The notes beneath the pieces were generated by a model that had not been told where the DNA came from, ran no database searches, and saw only the letters and a list, made by a program, of their open reading frames with translations. From Bacteroidota bacterium (GTDB taxonomy: Bacteria > Bacteroidota > Bacteroidia > JAHEXY01), in assembly GCA_023251875.1 (NCBI GenBank), contig JAHEXY010000001.1, positions 767,881 through 831,880 of the forward strand: DNA of 64,000 bases, written 5' to 3'. A program made the translations under genes and the position numbers. The stretch's first letter is position 1. Each line of letters begins with the position of its first letter. Positions 16,426 through 24,581 of this stretch are shown one piece after another.

Positions 16426-18336
16426 ATGTTAGACGCAAAAATTCCAGAAGGACCACTCGAAACAAAATGGTCAAAGTATAAATCAACAGCTCCTCTTGTT
16501 AATCCGGCTAATAAAAGAAATTTAGAAATTATTATTGTAGGAACCGGCTTGGCAGGTTCTTCGGCTGCAGCTTCTCTTGGAGAAATGGGATACAAAGTAA
16601 AGGTGTTTTGTTTTCAAGATTCTGCTCGTAGGGCACACAGTATTGCAGCCCAAGGGGGAATTAATGCTGCAAAAAATTATCAAAACGATGGTGATAGCAC
16701 TTACCGTTTATTTTATGATACCATTAAAGGTGGCGATTATAGAGCAAGAGAAGGCAACGTATATCGCCTAGCAGAAGTAAGTGCTAATATTATTGATCAA
16801 TGCGTAGCACAAGGTGTACCTTTTGCGCGTGAATATGGAGGTGTATTATCGAACCGTTCATTTGGTGGTACGCAAGTACAGCGTACATTTTATGCAGCCG
16901 GTCAAACCGGCCAGCAATTGCTTTTAGGTGCTTATAGCGCATTACAACGACAAGTAAATGCAGGTACGGTAAAATCTTATACCCGTCACGAAATGTTGGA
17001 TGTGGTGATGATTGACGGAAAAGCTAGAGGCATTATTGCTCGTGATTTGGTTACAGGAAAATTAGAACGTCATTTCGGACACGCAGTTTTACTTTGTACA
17101 GGTGGTTATGGAAACGTGTTTTTTCTTTCTACCAATGCAATGGGAAGTAACGTTACTGCAGCTTGGAAAGCCCATAAAAAAGGAGCCTTTTTTGGAAACC
17201 CTTGTTATACACAAATTCATCCTACATGTATTCCAGTTTCGGGTGATCATCAATCGAAATTGACTTTGATGAGTGAATCATTAAGAAATGATGGACGTAT
17301 TTGGGTTCCTAAGAAAAAAGGTGATGATCGTAAACCAAGCGATATTCCTGAAGAAGAAAGAGATTATTATTTGGAGAGAAGGTATCCTGCTTTCGGAAAT
17401 TTAGTTCCAAGAGATGTGGCTTCGCGTGCTGCTAAAGAAAGATGTGATGAAGGCTATGGAGTAGGCGCTTCTAAAATGGCTGTATATCTCGATTTTTCTT
17501 CTTCTATTCAACGCTTAGGCGAACACATGATTAAAGAGCGTTATGGAAATCTTTTTGAGATGTATGAAAAAATTACGGGAGAAAATCCATATAAAACACC
17601 CATGCGTATTTATCCGGCTGTGCATTATACAATGGGTGGACTTTGGGTTGATTATAATTTAATGACTACCATTCCGGGTTTATATGCAATGGGAGAAGCT
17701 AATTTTTCTGATCATGGAGCCAATCGCTTGGGTGCATCTGCACTCATGCAAGGCTTGGCCGATGGTTATTTTGTTATTCCATATACAATTGGGGCGTATC
17801 TTTCAAATGAAATTCGTACCAAAGCCATTTCTACCGATCATGAAGCATTTGCTGAGGCTGAAAAAGCAGTGCATGATAGAATTGATAAATTAATGGGTAT
17901 TAAAGGCACAAAATCTGTTGACCACTTTCATAAAAAATTAGGAAAAATAATGTGGGATAAATGTGGGATGGGGCGTAATGAAAAAGGATTAATAGAAGCT
18001 ATAAAAGAAATAAAAGCATTGCGTGAAGAATTTTGGAAAGATCTTCGTGTGCCCGGTTCTGCTTATGAATTTAATACAGAATTAGAAAAAGCAGGCCGTG
18101 TTGCAGATTTTATTGAGCTAGGAGAATTAATGTGTTTAGATGCATTGCAACGCAAAGAATCATGCGGAGGTCACTTTCGTGAAGAATCACAAACAGAAGA
18201 AGGCGAAGCAAAACGCGATGACGATAATTTTAAATATGTAGCTGCATGGGAGTTTAAAGCTGTTGGCGAATTTGAACTACATAAAGAAGAATTAAAATTT
18301 GAAGCGATTAAGATTGCGGCAAGATCTTATAAATAA
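16426..18336 (+). CDS. sdhA: Succinate dehydrogenase/fumarate reductase flavoprotein subunit
   Basis: This is the catalytic subunit oxidising succinate to fumarate with covalent FAD. The 636 residues have the dinucleotide motif [19 protein letters not shown] (residues about 39-57) and the FAD-attachment histidine region [24 protein letters not shown]. Active-site regions are [29 protein letters not shown] and [40 protein letters not shown]-terminal domain with [25 protein letters not shown] follows. It is the long Bacteroidota/epsilon-type SdhA. Its partner sdhB does not follow directly: 1.7 kb of small accessory genes separates them. Confidence 0.97.
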   Translation: MLDAKIPEGPLETKWSKYKSTAPLVNPANKRNLEIIIVGTGLAGSSAAASLGEMGYKVKVFCFQDSARRAHSIAAQGGINAAKNYQNDGDSTYRLFYDTIKGGDYRAREGNVYRLAEVSANIIDQCVAQGVPFAREYGGVLSNRSFGGTQVQRTFYAAGQTGQQLLLGAYSALQRQVNAGTVKSYTRHEMLDVVMIDGKARGIIARDLVTGKLERHFGHAVLLCTGGYGNVFFLSTNAMGSNVTAAWKAHKKGAFFGNPCYTQIHPTCIPVSGDHQSKLTLMSESLRNDGRIWVPKKKGDDRKPSDIPEEERDYYLERRYPAFGNLVPRDVASRAAKERCDEGYGVGASKMAVYLDFSSSIQRLGEHMIKERYGNLFEMYEKITGENPYKTPMRIYPAVHYTMGGLWVDYNLMTTIPGLYAMGEANFSDHGANRLGASALMQGLADGYFVIPYTIGAYLSNEIRTKAISTDHEAFAEAEKAVHDRIDKLMGIKGTKSVDHFHKKLGKIMWDKCGMGRNEKGLIEAIKEIKALREEFWKDLRVPGSAYEFNTELEKAGRVADFIELGELMCLDALQRKESCGGHFREESQTEEGEAKRDDDNFKYVAAWEFKAVGEFELHKEELKFEAIKIAARSYK

Positions 18337-18392
18337 TTAGCTGGCTAGCAGATGAAACCAATTCATTAATTGAAAAATGTAAATTAAAATAT

Positions 18393-18605
18393 ATGTTGTC
18401 TAACAATGCTCCTTTAACCAATGTTCAGCTTGAACTTTTAAAGCTGTATTCAACTAATTTGTCAGAAAATGATTTGAAAGAATTGAAAGATCAATTAGCC
18501 CAGTTCTATGCGAAAAAATCCATTGATTTAGCCAATAAAGCGTGGAATGAAAAAGGGCTTACAAATGAAGATATGGATAAGTGGTTAAATGAAGATGGGC
18601 AATAG
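18393..18605 (+). CDS. Antitoxin-like small protein, partner of the PIN-domain gene
   Basis: A 70-residue, mostly helical protein (NLSENDLKELKDQLAQFYAKKSIDLANKAWNEKG, ending TNEDMDKWLNEDGQ). This layout, a regulatory helix followed by a toxin-binding tail with D-x-W-L, is common in antitoxins that precede COG1569 PIN toxins in Bacteroidota. The last 17 bases overlap the PIN gene start, which indicates translational coupling. It lies 56 bases after sdhA in the same direction, so it may ride on the sdh transcript. I cannot see a clear helix-turn-helix or ribbon-helix-helix, so DNA-binding is uncertain. Confidence 0.7.
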   Translation: MLSNNAPLTNVQLELLKLYSTNLSENDLKELKDQLAQFYAKKSIDLANKAWNEKGLTNEDMDKWLNEDGQ

Positions 18606-19017
18606 ATTACGAATAGTAGTTGATACGAACGCATTGTTGGTTGCAATACCTTCATATTCTAAATACCATTGGTTGTACAAAGCAATTATTGATAAAGAAC
18701 TTGATGTATTTATTACCAATGAAATTTTAAATGAGTATGAAGAAAAAATAGAACATCGTTTAGGTGTAGAAACAGCTCAATCTGTTATTCGAATTTTAAT
18801 GGAGTTAGAAAATGTATACGCTACTATTGTCTATTATAAATTTCAACTTATTACTGCCGATCCTGATGATGATAAATTTGCTGATTGTGCTTTTGCAAGT
18901 AATGCACATTTTTTAATTACAAATGATAAACACTTTAATATTCTTGAAAAAAATGTATTTCCTAAAATAAGAGCTATTAAAATTGAAGATTTTAAGAATA
19001 AATTGATGAGTGAATAA
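18589..19017 (+). CDS. PIN-domain toxin-like ribonuclease (COG1569 type)
   Basis: A 142-residue PIN domain protein. Acidic residues expected at the Mg2+ site are visible in RIVVDTNALLVAI (Asp12), TNEILNEYEEKI (Glu), and DPDDDKFADCAFASNAHFLITNDKHF (several Asp). The last block is the hallmark of COG1569 putative toxins. PIN toxins cleave RNA, usually tRNA or mRNA; the target here is unknown. It overlaps the antitoxin-like gene by 17 bases and sits between sdhA and sdhB. All acidic positions look intact, so the nuclease is probably active unless restrained by its partner. Confidence 0.82.
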   Translation: MKMGNRLRIVVDTNALLVAIPSYSKYHWLYKAIIDKELDVFITNEILNEYEEKIEHRLGVETAQSVIRILMELENVYATIVYYKFQLITADPDDDKFADCAFASNAHFLITNDKHFNILEKNVFPKIRAIKIEDFKNKLMSE

Positions 19018-19029
19018 TCTAAGTAAAAT

Positions 19030-19332
19030 ATGTGTAGAATCTTAATTGTATTTATTTTTTGTGTACTTATTGGAAAACTAGGATATGGTCAAGTGGATTC
19101 TGCTAAAGTTATACTATTGGCAGCGCACAATTTAAAATATTATGTTCAAGGAGGATTTGCTGGCTGTCCTGAATTTAAAGAAACGGAAAATCTTTATGGA
19201 TTCGAAATGATATGTATGGGTTGTGTTGGCCCAAGTGAGGAGGAACTAAAAAATAACATTAAAGTAGTGGGAATTATAAATAAGATATACGGTGAAGATT
19301 GGTTTGAAAAAAAACAGAATGAATTTTTATAA
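19030..19332 (+). CDS. Small secreted cysteine-containing protein
   Basis: A 100-residue protein with an N-terminal signal peptide (CRILIVFIFCVLIGKLGYGQ, cleavage likely after GYG). The mature part of about 80 residues has three cysteines (GGFAGCPEF and EMICMGCVGPSEEE). I do not recognise a family. The cysteines could form a disulfide or bind metal in the periplasm. It begins 12 bases after the PIN gene and may be co-transcribed, but an exported product does not fit a toxin-antitoxin module. It may be separate cargo of the same island. Confidence 0.6.
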   Translation: MCRILIVFIFCVLIGKLGYGQVDSAKVILLAAHNLKYYVQGGFAGCPEFKETENLYGFEMICMGCVGPSEEELKNNIKVVGIINKIYGEDWFEKKQNEFL

Positions 19333-19364
19333 GTAAATAATTGGCTGATGAATTAATAAAGGAG

Positions 19365-19403
19365 TCTGATCATTTTCCTGACGTCAGGAAAATGGTCCGC
19401 AGA
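19365..19403. repeat. 24-bp perfect palindrome within a 39-bp imperfect palindrome
   Basis: CATTTTCCTGAC|GTCAGGAAAATG (19371-19394) is perfectly self-complementary. Outer bases TCTG and CAGA at 19365 and 19400 extend the symmetry. It lies between the two toxin-like pairs inside the sdh island. It could be an operator, a cruciform, or the end of a small mobile element. Confidence 0.7.
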
Positions 19404-19460
19404 TAATTTTAGTTCAATTAATCTGGCGTAGAGGAGTTATAAATAAACGAGGATTGAAAA

Positions 19461-19721
19461 ATGAATTTTGAGTTTTCTAAGCATGCACTTGAGCAAATGA
19501 TAATTCGTGATGTATCAAAAGATATTGTCATGAAAGTTTTAGAGAACCCAGATGAAATAAAGCAAGAAGATGGGATGAGTATTTATCAGTCTATTATTCC
19601 ATATTTGGATGAGGGTAATTATCTCATTCGTGTTTTCGTAAATTCGAATAAAATACCGAACTTGATAGTACCAGTTTATAAAACATCTAAAATTAGTAAA
19701 TACTATGAAGGTAAAATATGA
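19461..19721 (+). CDS. DUF4258-family protein (toxin-like partner)
   Basis: An 86-residue protein with the DUF4258 pattern: FEFSKHALEQMIIRDVSKDIVMKVLENPDEI at the N-terminus, then a beta-rich half with NYLIRVFVNSNKIPNLIVPVYKTSKISKYY. DUF4258 proteins are small, BECR/RelE-like in predicted fold, and often sit beside a small partner gene in toxin-antitoxin-like pairs. Here it overlaps the downstream DUF2283 gene by 17 bases, the same overlap length as the upstream PIN pair. Activity has not been shown for most members, so toxin is an inference from context. Confidence 0.78.
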   Translation: MNFEFSKHALEQMIIRDVSKDIVMKVLENPDEIKQEDGMSIYQSIIPYLDEGNYLIRVFVNSNKIPNLIVPVYKTSKISKYYEGKI

Positions 19722-19899
19722 TAAAGAAACTGATATTTTATATATCATGCTTACCTCCGAAAAGGTGAAAGAAAGTGATGAAGATAAACCTGGAATTGTA
19801 ATAGATTATTCAGCTTCTGGCACTATTGTGGGCATTGAAATATTACAAGCATCTAAAAAACTTCCTCAACCTATGAAGTTAGAATATGAGGTAGGATAA
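19705..19899 (+). CDS. DUF2283-family protein (antitoxin-like partner)
   Basis: A 64-residue protein matching DUF2283: MKVKYDKETDILYIMLTSEKVKESDED, then GIVIDYSASGTIVGIEILQASKKL. This small beta-rich domain is regularly found next to DUF4258 proteins. The start codon lies inside the DUF4258 gene, overlapping by 17 bases, so translation is probably coupled. sdhB starts about 155 bases downstream in the same direction. Confidence 0.8.
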   Translation: MKVKYDKETDILYIMLTSEKVKESDEDKPGIVIDYSASGTIVGIEILQASKKLPQPMKLEYEVG

Positions 19900-20016
19900 G
19901 GTTTTAGGAATGGGTAAATAAGGTGAAATTGAAAGATAATTGATAAACAATAAATGAATTGGCTTTGGCCAAAATCAAAAGATAATAGTTAAAGGCTTGA
20001 AAAGAGATTAAATTAT

Positions 20017-20048
20017 CTCATTTTCAAATTACCAAATTTTCAAATTGA
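20017..20048. repeat. Octamer word array just upstream of sdhB
   Basis: Four consecutive 8-base words: CTCATTTT, CAAATTAC, CAAATTTT, CAAATTGA. They end 5 bases before the sdhB ATG. The words share the C-T/A-x-A-T pattern of those inside the glycosyltransferase gene at 4671-4760. Confidence 0.65.
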
Positions 20049-20053
20049 ATAAT

Positions 20054-20794
20054 ATGAACATCACCCTAAAAGTATGGCGACAAAAAAACGCCAATGAACA
20101 AGGTAAACTTGTAACGTACGATGTAAAAGATATTTCTACCGATATGTCATTTCTTGAAGTATTTGATGTACTCAACGAAGAATTAATTACAAAAGGTGAA
20201 GAACCCATTGCATTTGATCATGATTGTCGCGAAGGTATTTGCGGTATGTGTAGCATGTATATTAATGGCCGTGCGCATGGTCCATGGACGGGTACAACCA
20301 CTTGCCAGTTGCACATGCGTGCCTTTAAAGATGGAGATACCATTGTGGTAGAACCATTTCGTGCAGTGGCTTTTCCGGTAATCAAAGATTTAGTGGTTGA
20401 CCGTTCTGCTTTTGATCGTGTGATTACCTCCGGAGGATTTGTTTCTGTAAATACGGGTTCTGCTGTTGATGCCAATGCCATGCTTATTCCTAAACCTGAT
20501 GCTGATGCCGCTTTTAATGCAGCTGCTTGTATTGGTTGTGGAGCTTGTGTGGCTACTTGCAAAAATTCATCTGCTATGTTATTTGTTTCAGCAAAAGTTT
20601 CTCAGCTTGCTCTTTTACCTCAAGGTAAAGTAGAAGCCAAGGAACGTGTTCAAAACATGGTAAAACAAATGGATGCCGAAGGTTTTGGAAATTGTACCAA
20701 TACAGGTGCTTGCGAAGTGGAATGCCCTAAAGGAATTTCATTAGAAAATATAGCTCGCCTCAATAGAGAGTTTATTGTGAGTAGCCTCACTTAA
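20054..20794 (+). CDS. sdhB: Succinate dehydrogenase/fumarate reductase iron-sulfur subunit
   Basis: Carries electrons between the SdhA flavin and the SdhC hemes. I start it at the ATG at 20054 ([10 protein letters not shown], 246 residues). The ORF track starts at a TTG at 20045 that belongs to the word array. The [2Fe-2S] ligands are in [20 protein letters not shown] and TTTCQLHM. The cluster motifs [15 protein letters not shown] and [15 protein letters not shown] provide the [4Fe-4S] and [3Fe-4S] ligands. It completes an sdhC-A-B order but is separated from sdhA by 1.7 kb of toxin-like and secreted genes. Confidence 0.96.
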   Translation: MNITLKVWRQKNANEQGKLVTYDVKDISTDMSFLEVFDVLNEELITKGEEPIAFDHDCREGICGMCSMYINGRAHGPWTGTTTCQLHMRAFKDGDTIVVEPFRAVAFPVIKDLVVDRSAFDRVITSGGFVSVNTGSAVDANAMLIPKPDADAAFNAAACIGCGACVATCKNSSAMLFVSAKVSQLALLPQGKVEAKERVQNMVKQMDAEGFGNCTNTGACEVECPKGISLENIARLNREFIVSSLT

Positions 20795-20799
20795 AATAA

Positions 20800-20842
20800 T
20801 TCCAAGCTCTCCCTCTCCTTTTGGAGAGGGGTAGGGTGAGGT
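20800..20842. repeat. GGAGAGGG-type hairpin repeat after sdhB
   Basis: TTCCAAGCTCTCCCTCTCC-TTTT-GGAGAGGGGTAGGGTGAGGT, 5 bases after the sdhB stop. It is almost identical in layout to the copy between sdhC and sdhA, and in the same orientation. Confidence 0.85.
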
Positions 20843-20860
20843 AATAAAAAATAGAAAACT

Positions 20861-20868
20861 TATCTTTG
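20861..20868 (+). promoter_or_regulatory. Bacteroidota -7 box (TATCTTTG) upstream of hutU
   Basis: TATCTTTG matches TAnnTTTG and ends 17 bases before the ATG at 20886, giving a short leader of about ten bases. Confidence 0.55.
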
Positions 20869-20885
20869 CATTAAAATTGCAAAGT

Positions 20886-22559
20886 ATGACCACTACTACC
20901 AAACTCGATATTTCTCAATTAAAAACTCCCACAGGAACAAAATTAAATTGCAAAGGCTGGGTACAAGAAGCCGCATTAAGAATGTTATTAAACAATCTTG
21001 ATCCTCATGTTGCAGAAAGGCCAGAAGATTTAATTGTTTATGGAGGTACTGGAAAGGCCGCTCGTAATCCTGAAGCATTTCATTTAATTGTAAAAGCCCT
21101 TAAAGATTTAAATGAAGATGAAACTTTACTTGTGCAATCCGGTAAGCCTGTTGGTATTTTACCAACACATAAAGATGCTCCAAGAGTAATTATTTCTAAT
21201 TCTATGTTGGTGCCGCACTGGGCTAATTGGAAAAACTTTAGAGAACTAGAAGCCAAAGGCCTTACTATGTACGGACAAATGACCGCAGGTTCTTGGATTT
21301 ACATAGGCTCTCAAGGTATTGTTCAAGGAACCTATGAAACTTTTTCGGCATTAGCCAAAAAACATTTTGGAGGTTCTTTAAAAGGAACCTTATCTGTAAC
21401 AGCAGGCTTGGGAGGTATGGGTGGTGCACAGCCTTTATCCATTACCATGAATGAGGGTGTTTGCCTTGCCGCAGAAGTAGAAGAATGGCGCATTAGAAAA
21501 AGATTAGAAACACGCTACCTCGATAAAATGACTACATCGATAGATGAAGGAATTGCATGGGCGCTAGAAGCAAAACAAAAAGGAGAAGCACTTTCTATTG
21601 GTGTTTTATGCAATGCGATTGATTTATTAGAAGCATTATTGAAAAAAAATATTACGCCCGATACTTTAACGGATCAAACTTCTGCCCACGATCCTTTGGT
21701 TGGTTATGTACCACAAGGATTAAGCATTGCAGAAGCCAATACCTTAAGAGAAAAAAATCCTGATCAGTATATTGAATTATCCATGCAAAGCATGGTAAAG
21801 CATGTTGAGTTGATGATCAAATTACAAGAACGTGGTAGTATTACTTTCGATTATGGCAATAACCTACGCGGACAAGCATTTGCTAAAGGCCTCAAAAATG
21901 CATTTGCATTTCCGGGATTTGTGCCTGCTTATATTCGTCCGCTTTTTTGCGAAGGCAAAGGCCCTTTCCGTTGGGCAGCATTATCAGGCGATCCAAATGA
22001 TATTTATGAAACAGATAAATTAATTCTCGAATTATTTCCTGAAAATGAAAGCTTAAAACGCTGGATAAAAATGGCGCAGGAAAAAATTGCATTTCAAGGT
22101 TTACCTGCGCGTATATGCTGGCTGGGGCAAGGCGAGCGCGAAAAAACAGGATTGGCTTTTAATAAATTGGTGCGTGATGGAAAAGTAAAAGCACCACTTG
22201 TAATTGGGCGCGATCATTTGGATACGGGTTCTGTTGCATCACCCAACAGAGAAACAGAAAGCATGCTAGATGGTTCAGATGCCATTGCCGATTGGCCAAT
22301 TTTAAATGCATTGATTAATACTGCCGGTGGTGCATCTTGGGTTTCTGTACATCATGGTGGTGGTGTTGGAATTGGTTATTCCATTCATGCTGGCATGGTA
22401 ATTGTTGCAGATGGAACAGAAGATGCAGATAAAAGATTAAAACGTGTTTTGCATAACGATCCTGCAATGGGTGTTATTCGACATGCCGATGCTGGTTATG
22501 ATATTGCAAAAGACACAGCACGTAAACACAGATTGGATTTAAAAGAGAGATTGAAATAA
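20886..22559 (+). CDS. hutU: Urocanate hydratase
   Basis: Converts urocanate to 4-imidazolone-5-propionate in histidine degradation, using tightly bound NAD+. I prefer the ATG at 20886 ([11 protein letters not shown], 557 residues) to the TTG at 20877, which would lie only 9 bases beyond the promoter box. Characteristic regions are [58 protein letters not shown] and the active-site-cysteine block [26 protein letters not shown]. The late [18 protein letters not shown] and [23 protein letters not shown] follow. Length is normal. No hutH, hutI or hutG is adjacent in this window. Confidence 0.95.
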   Translation: MTTTTKLDISQLKTPTGTKLNCKGWVQEAALRMLLNNLDPHVAERPEDLIVYGGTGKAARNPEAFHLIVKALKDLNEDETLLVQSGKPVGILPTHKDAPRVIISNSMLVPHWANWKNFRELEAKGLTMYGQMTAGSWIYIGSQGIVQGTYETFSALAKKHFGGSLKGTLSVTAGLGGMGGAQPLSITMNEGVCLAAEVEEWRIRKRLETRYLDKMTTSIDEGIAWALEAKQKGEALSIGVLCNAIDLLEALLKKNITPDTLTDQTSAHDPLVGYVPQGLSIAEANTLREKNPDQYIELSMQSMVKHVELMIKLQERGSITFDYGNNLRGQAFAKGLKNAFAFPGFVPAYIRPLFCEGKGPFRWAALSGDPNDIYETDKLILELFPENESLKRWIKMAQEKIAFQGLPARICWLGQGEREKTGLAFNKLVRDGKVKAPLVIGRDHLDTGSVASPNRETESMLDGSDAIADWPILNALINTAGGASWVSVHHGGGVGIGYSIHAGMVIVADGTEDADKRLKRVLHNDPAMGVIRHADAGYDIAKDTARKHRLDLKERLK

Positions 22560-22566
22560 ATGGAGA

Positions 22567-22660
22567 ATTAAGAATGTAGAATTGATTGGGGTATTGGAAA
22601 GACTAAGAATACAAAGTATAGAGTAAAACTTTGAACATTGAATCTTTAAACTTTAAACAA
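22567..22660. repeat. Heptamer word arrays upstream of a lipoprotein gene
   Basis: Two tracts with a 7-base period: AGAATTA, AGAATGT, AGAATTG near 22565-22585, and CTTTGAA, CATTGAA, TCTTTAAA, CTTTAAA near 22628-22657. The second ends about 10 bases before the ATG of the lipoprotein at 22669. The CTTTGAA theme is the complement of the TTCAAAG words inside the giant SPOR gene. Confidence 0.6.
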
Positions 22661-22668
22661 AATTATTT

Positions 22669-23055
22669 ATGAAAAAACTTCATTATTTAACAATAGCATC
22701 ATTATTGTTTTTTGCATCTTGTATTAAAGACGAAACTACTACTCTTGACGGTACATGGTCTTGTTCTGAGACAAGTGTTGTTTATGGAAGCACCAATCCT
22801 TATGAGGTTAATATAACAACTGATGCAAGTAATGAGAATAAAATATATTTAGAAAATTTTTATGATTTAGGATATAATAATAAAGTAACCGCTACTTTAA
22901 GTGGAGACAATATTTCAATTTCTTCTCAAACTATTGATGGGTATACCATTTCCGGAAGTGGTACAAAAAATTCTGAGAGCTCATTAAGTTTTACCTATTA
23001 TTCTTACGATGGAGCAGATCACGATACTATAACTTCCACGTATACTAAAAAATAA
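22669..23055 (+). CDS. Small lipoprotein, lipocalin-like
   Basis: A 128-residue SPII lipoprotein: the leader MKKLHYLTIASLLFFASC puts the lipidated cysteine at residue 18. The mature part (LDGTWSCSETSVVYGSTNPYEVNI, NKIYLENFYDLGYNNKVTATLSGDNISISSQTI, then GYTISGSGTKN) is a beta-rich pattern. It starts with G-T-W, as in the lipocalin-like lipoproteins frequent in Bacteroidota. No ligand can be predicted. The gene lies alone, flanked by word arrays on the 5' side and a GGAGAGGG-type hairpin on the 3' side. Confidence 0.72.
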   Translation: MKKLHYLTIASLLFFASCIKDETTTLDGTWSCSETSVVYGSTNPYEVNITTDASNENKIYLENFYDLGYNNKVTATLSGDNISISSQTIDGYTISGSGTKNSESSLSFTYYSYDGADHDTITSTYTKK

Positions 23056-23060
23056 AAAAA

Positions 23061-23100
23061 ATCCAAACTTCCCTCTCCTTGGAGAGGGTTAGGGAGAGGT
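23061..23100. repeat. GGAGAGGG-type hairpin repeat
   Basis: ATCCAAACTTCCCTCTCC-TT-GGAGAGGGTTAGGGAGAGGT, 5 bases after the lipoprotein stop and just before the convergent DinB-family stop. This is the last copy I see in the window; all copies lie in the first 23.1 kb. Confidence 0.85.
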
Positions 23101-23101
23101 G

Positions 23102-23617
23102 TTATCTCTTTATTATTTCATGGTGATGCCTAACATGATATAAAGTAAAATAAAGCATCTCTCGAATGTTTAATTTTCCAAGAATAGGATGGGGTAAGTA
23201 ATATTCATCTAATTGGTTTTCGTCTAATTCTCCAAATAGATTGATTAATTTTTGATAGGCTTTAGATAAAGAATTTAGCATTTGTGTTTTGTCGCCATTT
23301 GTATTAACACCTCTTGGAATAAAAGGGAGAGAAGCTGTTGCCCCTTCAGTCAATTTTGTTTGATACAAAGCAACTATATCATCATAAGAACTACTGTGCT
23401 TTGTTGATCCAAATACTTTTAACAAAACTAAGGGCATTGATAATGCAATATTTATAGGATTTACAGATAGAATAAGATGTTGCACGTTTTCGGCAATGCT
23501 CCATTTTTCAGCATTAGGCTTGTTAAAAAATTGCTCTTCGCTTAATACATAAATTGTTGATTCTAAGTCTTTAATTGCTCCTCTAAAAGCAATTTGAAGT
23601 TCATTTCTTGAAGTCAT
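23102..23617 (-). CDS. DinB-family protein
   Basis: A 171-residue four-helix DinB/YfiT-like protein. Metal-binding histidines fit AENVQHLILSVNP (first His) and the C-terminal TLYHVRHHHEIIK (second and third His). The family contains thiol-dependent transferases (for example mycothiol or bacillithiol S-transferases) and damage-inducible proteins; the specific reaction here is unknown. Cytoplasmic. It converges with the preceding lipoprotein gene across a repeat hairpin and diverges from the rhomboid gene. Confidence 0.85.
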   Translation of the reverse strand: MTSRNELQIAFRGAIKDLESTIYVLSEEQFFNKPNAEKWSIAENVQHLILSVNPINIALSMPLVLLKVFGSTKHSSSYDDIVALYQTKLTEGATASLPFIPRGVNTNGDKTQMLNSLSKAYQKLINLFGELDENQLDEYYLPHPILGKLNIREMLYFTLYHVRHHHEIIKR

Positions 23618-23770
23618 AAATAGTTTTTTGTAAAGATACTTACTAATTTTTAATAGGCTATGTAACCATTTTGTAATTATTACGTATAGATAGTATAAAA
23701 TCCTTAAAAATAAGAGTACACGGTTTATGATTCCGGGTTTCTTCTCGTGTTGGGACTAATACGAATTTGT

Positions 23771-24496
23771 ATGAATGAAGAATTACATAAAATATCAAGG
23801 AGTTTATTTTTCTCCTCTGCATTTTTGCTTTTAATGTGGCAAATAAAATTAATTGAGTCATTGCTTAATATGGACTTTGCTACTTTTGGCATTTTACCTC
23901 GTGAGTTGGTTGGTTTTAAAGGTGTATTAACTGCACCATTAATTCATGCTGATTTTAATCATTTAGCATCTAATTCTTTTTCAATGTGCTTTCTATTAGC
24001 TTGTTTAATTTATATATACGATAAAATTGCATTACGTGCATTTATAGGTATTTATTTAGTTTCAGGAGTATTGGTATGGATGGTAGCAAGACCCGTTTAT
24101 CATATCGGATCAAGTGGATTAATTTACGGCATAGTAAGTTTTTTGTTTTTTAGTGGTGTATTCAGGCTTGATATGAGATTATTGTCATTATCATTATTAA
24201 TGGTTTTTATGTATGGAGGCTTGATGTGGGGCGTGTTTCCAACAAGTGCAGGCATATCGTGGGAAACACACTTAATGGGAAGCATAACCGGAATATTTTA
24301 TGCATTTTATTATAGAGCAGAAGAAGTATTACCACAATTTCAACCTAATTATTTACCTCAATCTTCAATTGATTTTGCTTATAATAAGTATGCTGTTGAT
24401 GAAAATAAGGAAGCTCAAATTATTCCACTTTATACTTCAGATGTCAATATAAAAGAAGATAATGAGCAAGAAGGAGAAGAAAGAAAAGCTGCTTAA
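23771..24496 (+). CDS. Rhomboid-family intramembrane serine protease
   Basis: A six-helix membrane protease that cleaves within or near transmembrane segments. I take the ATG at 23771 (MNEELHKIS); the track's GTG at 23747 adds eight residues with no features. The catalytic serine lies in HIGSSGLIYGIVS (GxSG motif) in helix 4, and the catalytic histidine in ETHLMGSITGI in helix 6. APLIHADFNHLASNSFSM is the helix 2 H-x3-N motif. After residue 205 a charged cytoplasmic tail follows (DENKEAQIIPLY and KEDNEQEGEERKAA). It is followed by serB-serA in the same direction after 85 bases. Confidence 0.92.
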   Translation: MNEELHKISRSLFFSSAFLLLMWQIKLIESLLNMDFATFGILPRELVGFKGVLTAPLIHADFNHLASNSFSMCFLLACLIYIYDKIALRAFIGIYLVSGVLVWMVARPVYHIGSSGLIYGIVSFLFFSGVFRLDMRLLSLSLLMVFMYGGLMWGVFPTSAGISWETHLMGSITGIFYAFYYRAEEVLPQFQPNYLPQSSIDFAYNKYAVDENKEAQIIPLYTSDVNIKEDNEQEGEERKAA

Positions 24497-24581
24497 ATTT
24501 TTTGCTAGGAATTCCTCCCCAATGCTTGCATAAAATCGTAGCAATGATTTAATTTACAATAAATCTAAATCAGTCTCAAAA

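Noticed and set aside
20877-20886. TTG start for hutU as in the ORF track
   Set aside because: It lies 9 bases after the promoter box, and the ATG at 20886 has a normal N-terminus.
23747-23771. GTG start for the rhomboid gene
   Set aside because: The additional eight residues have no function and the ATG at 23771 gives a normal start.
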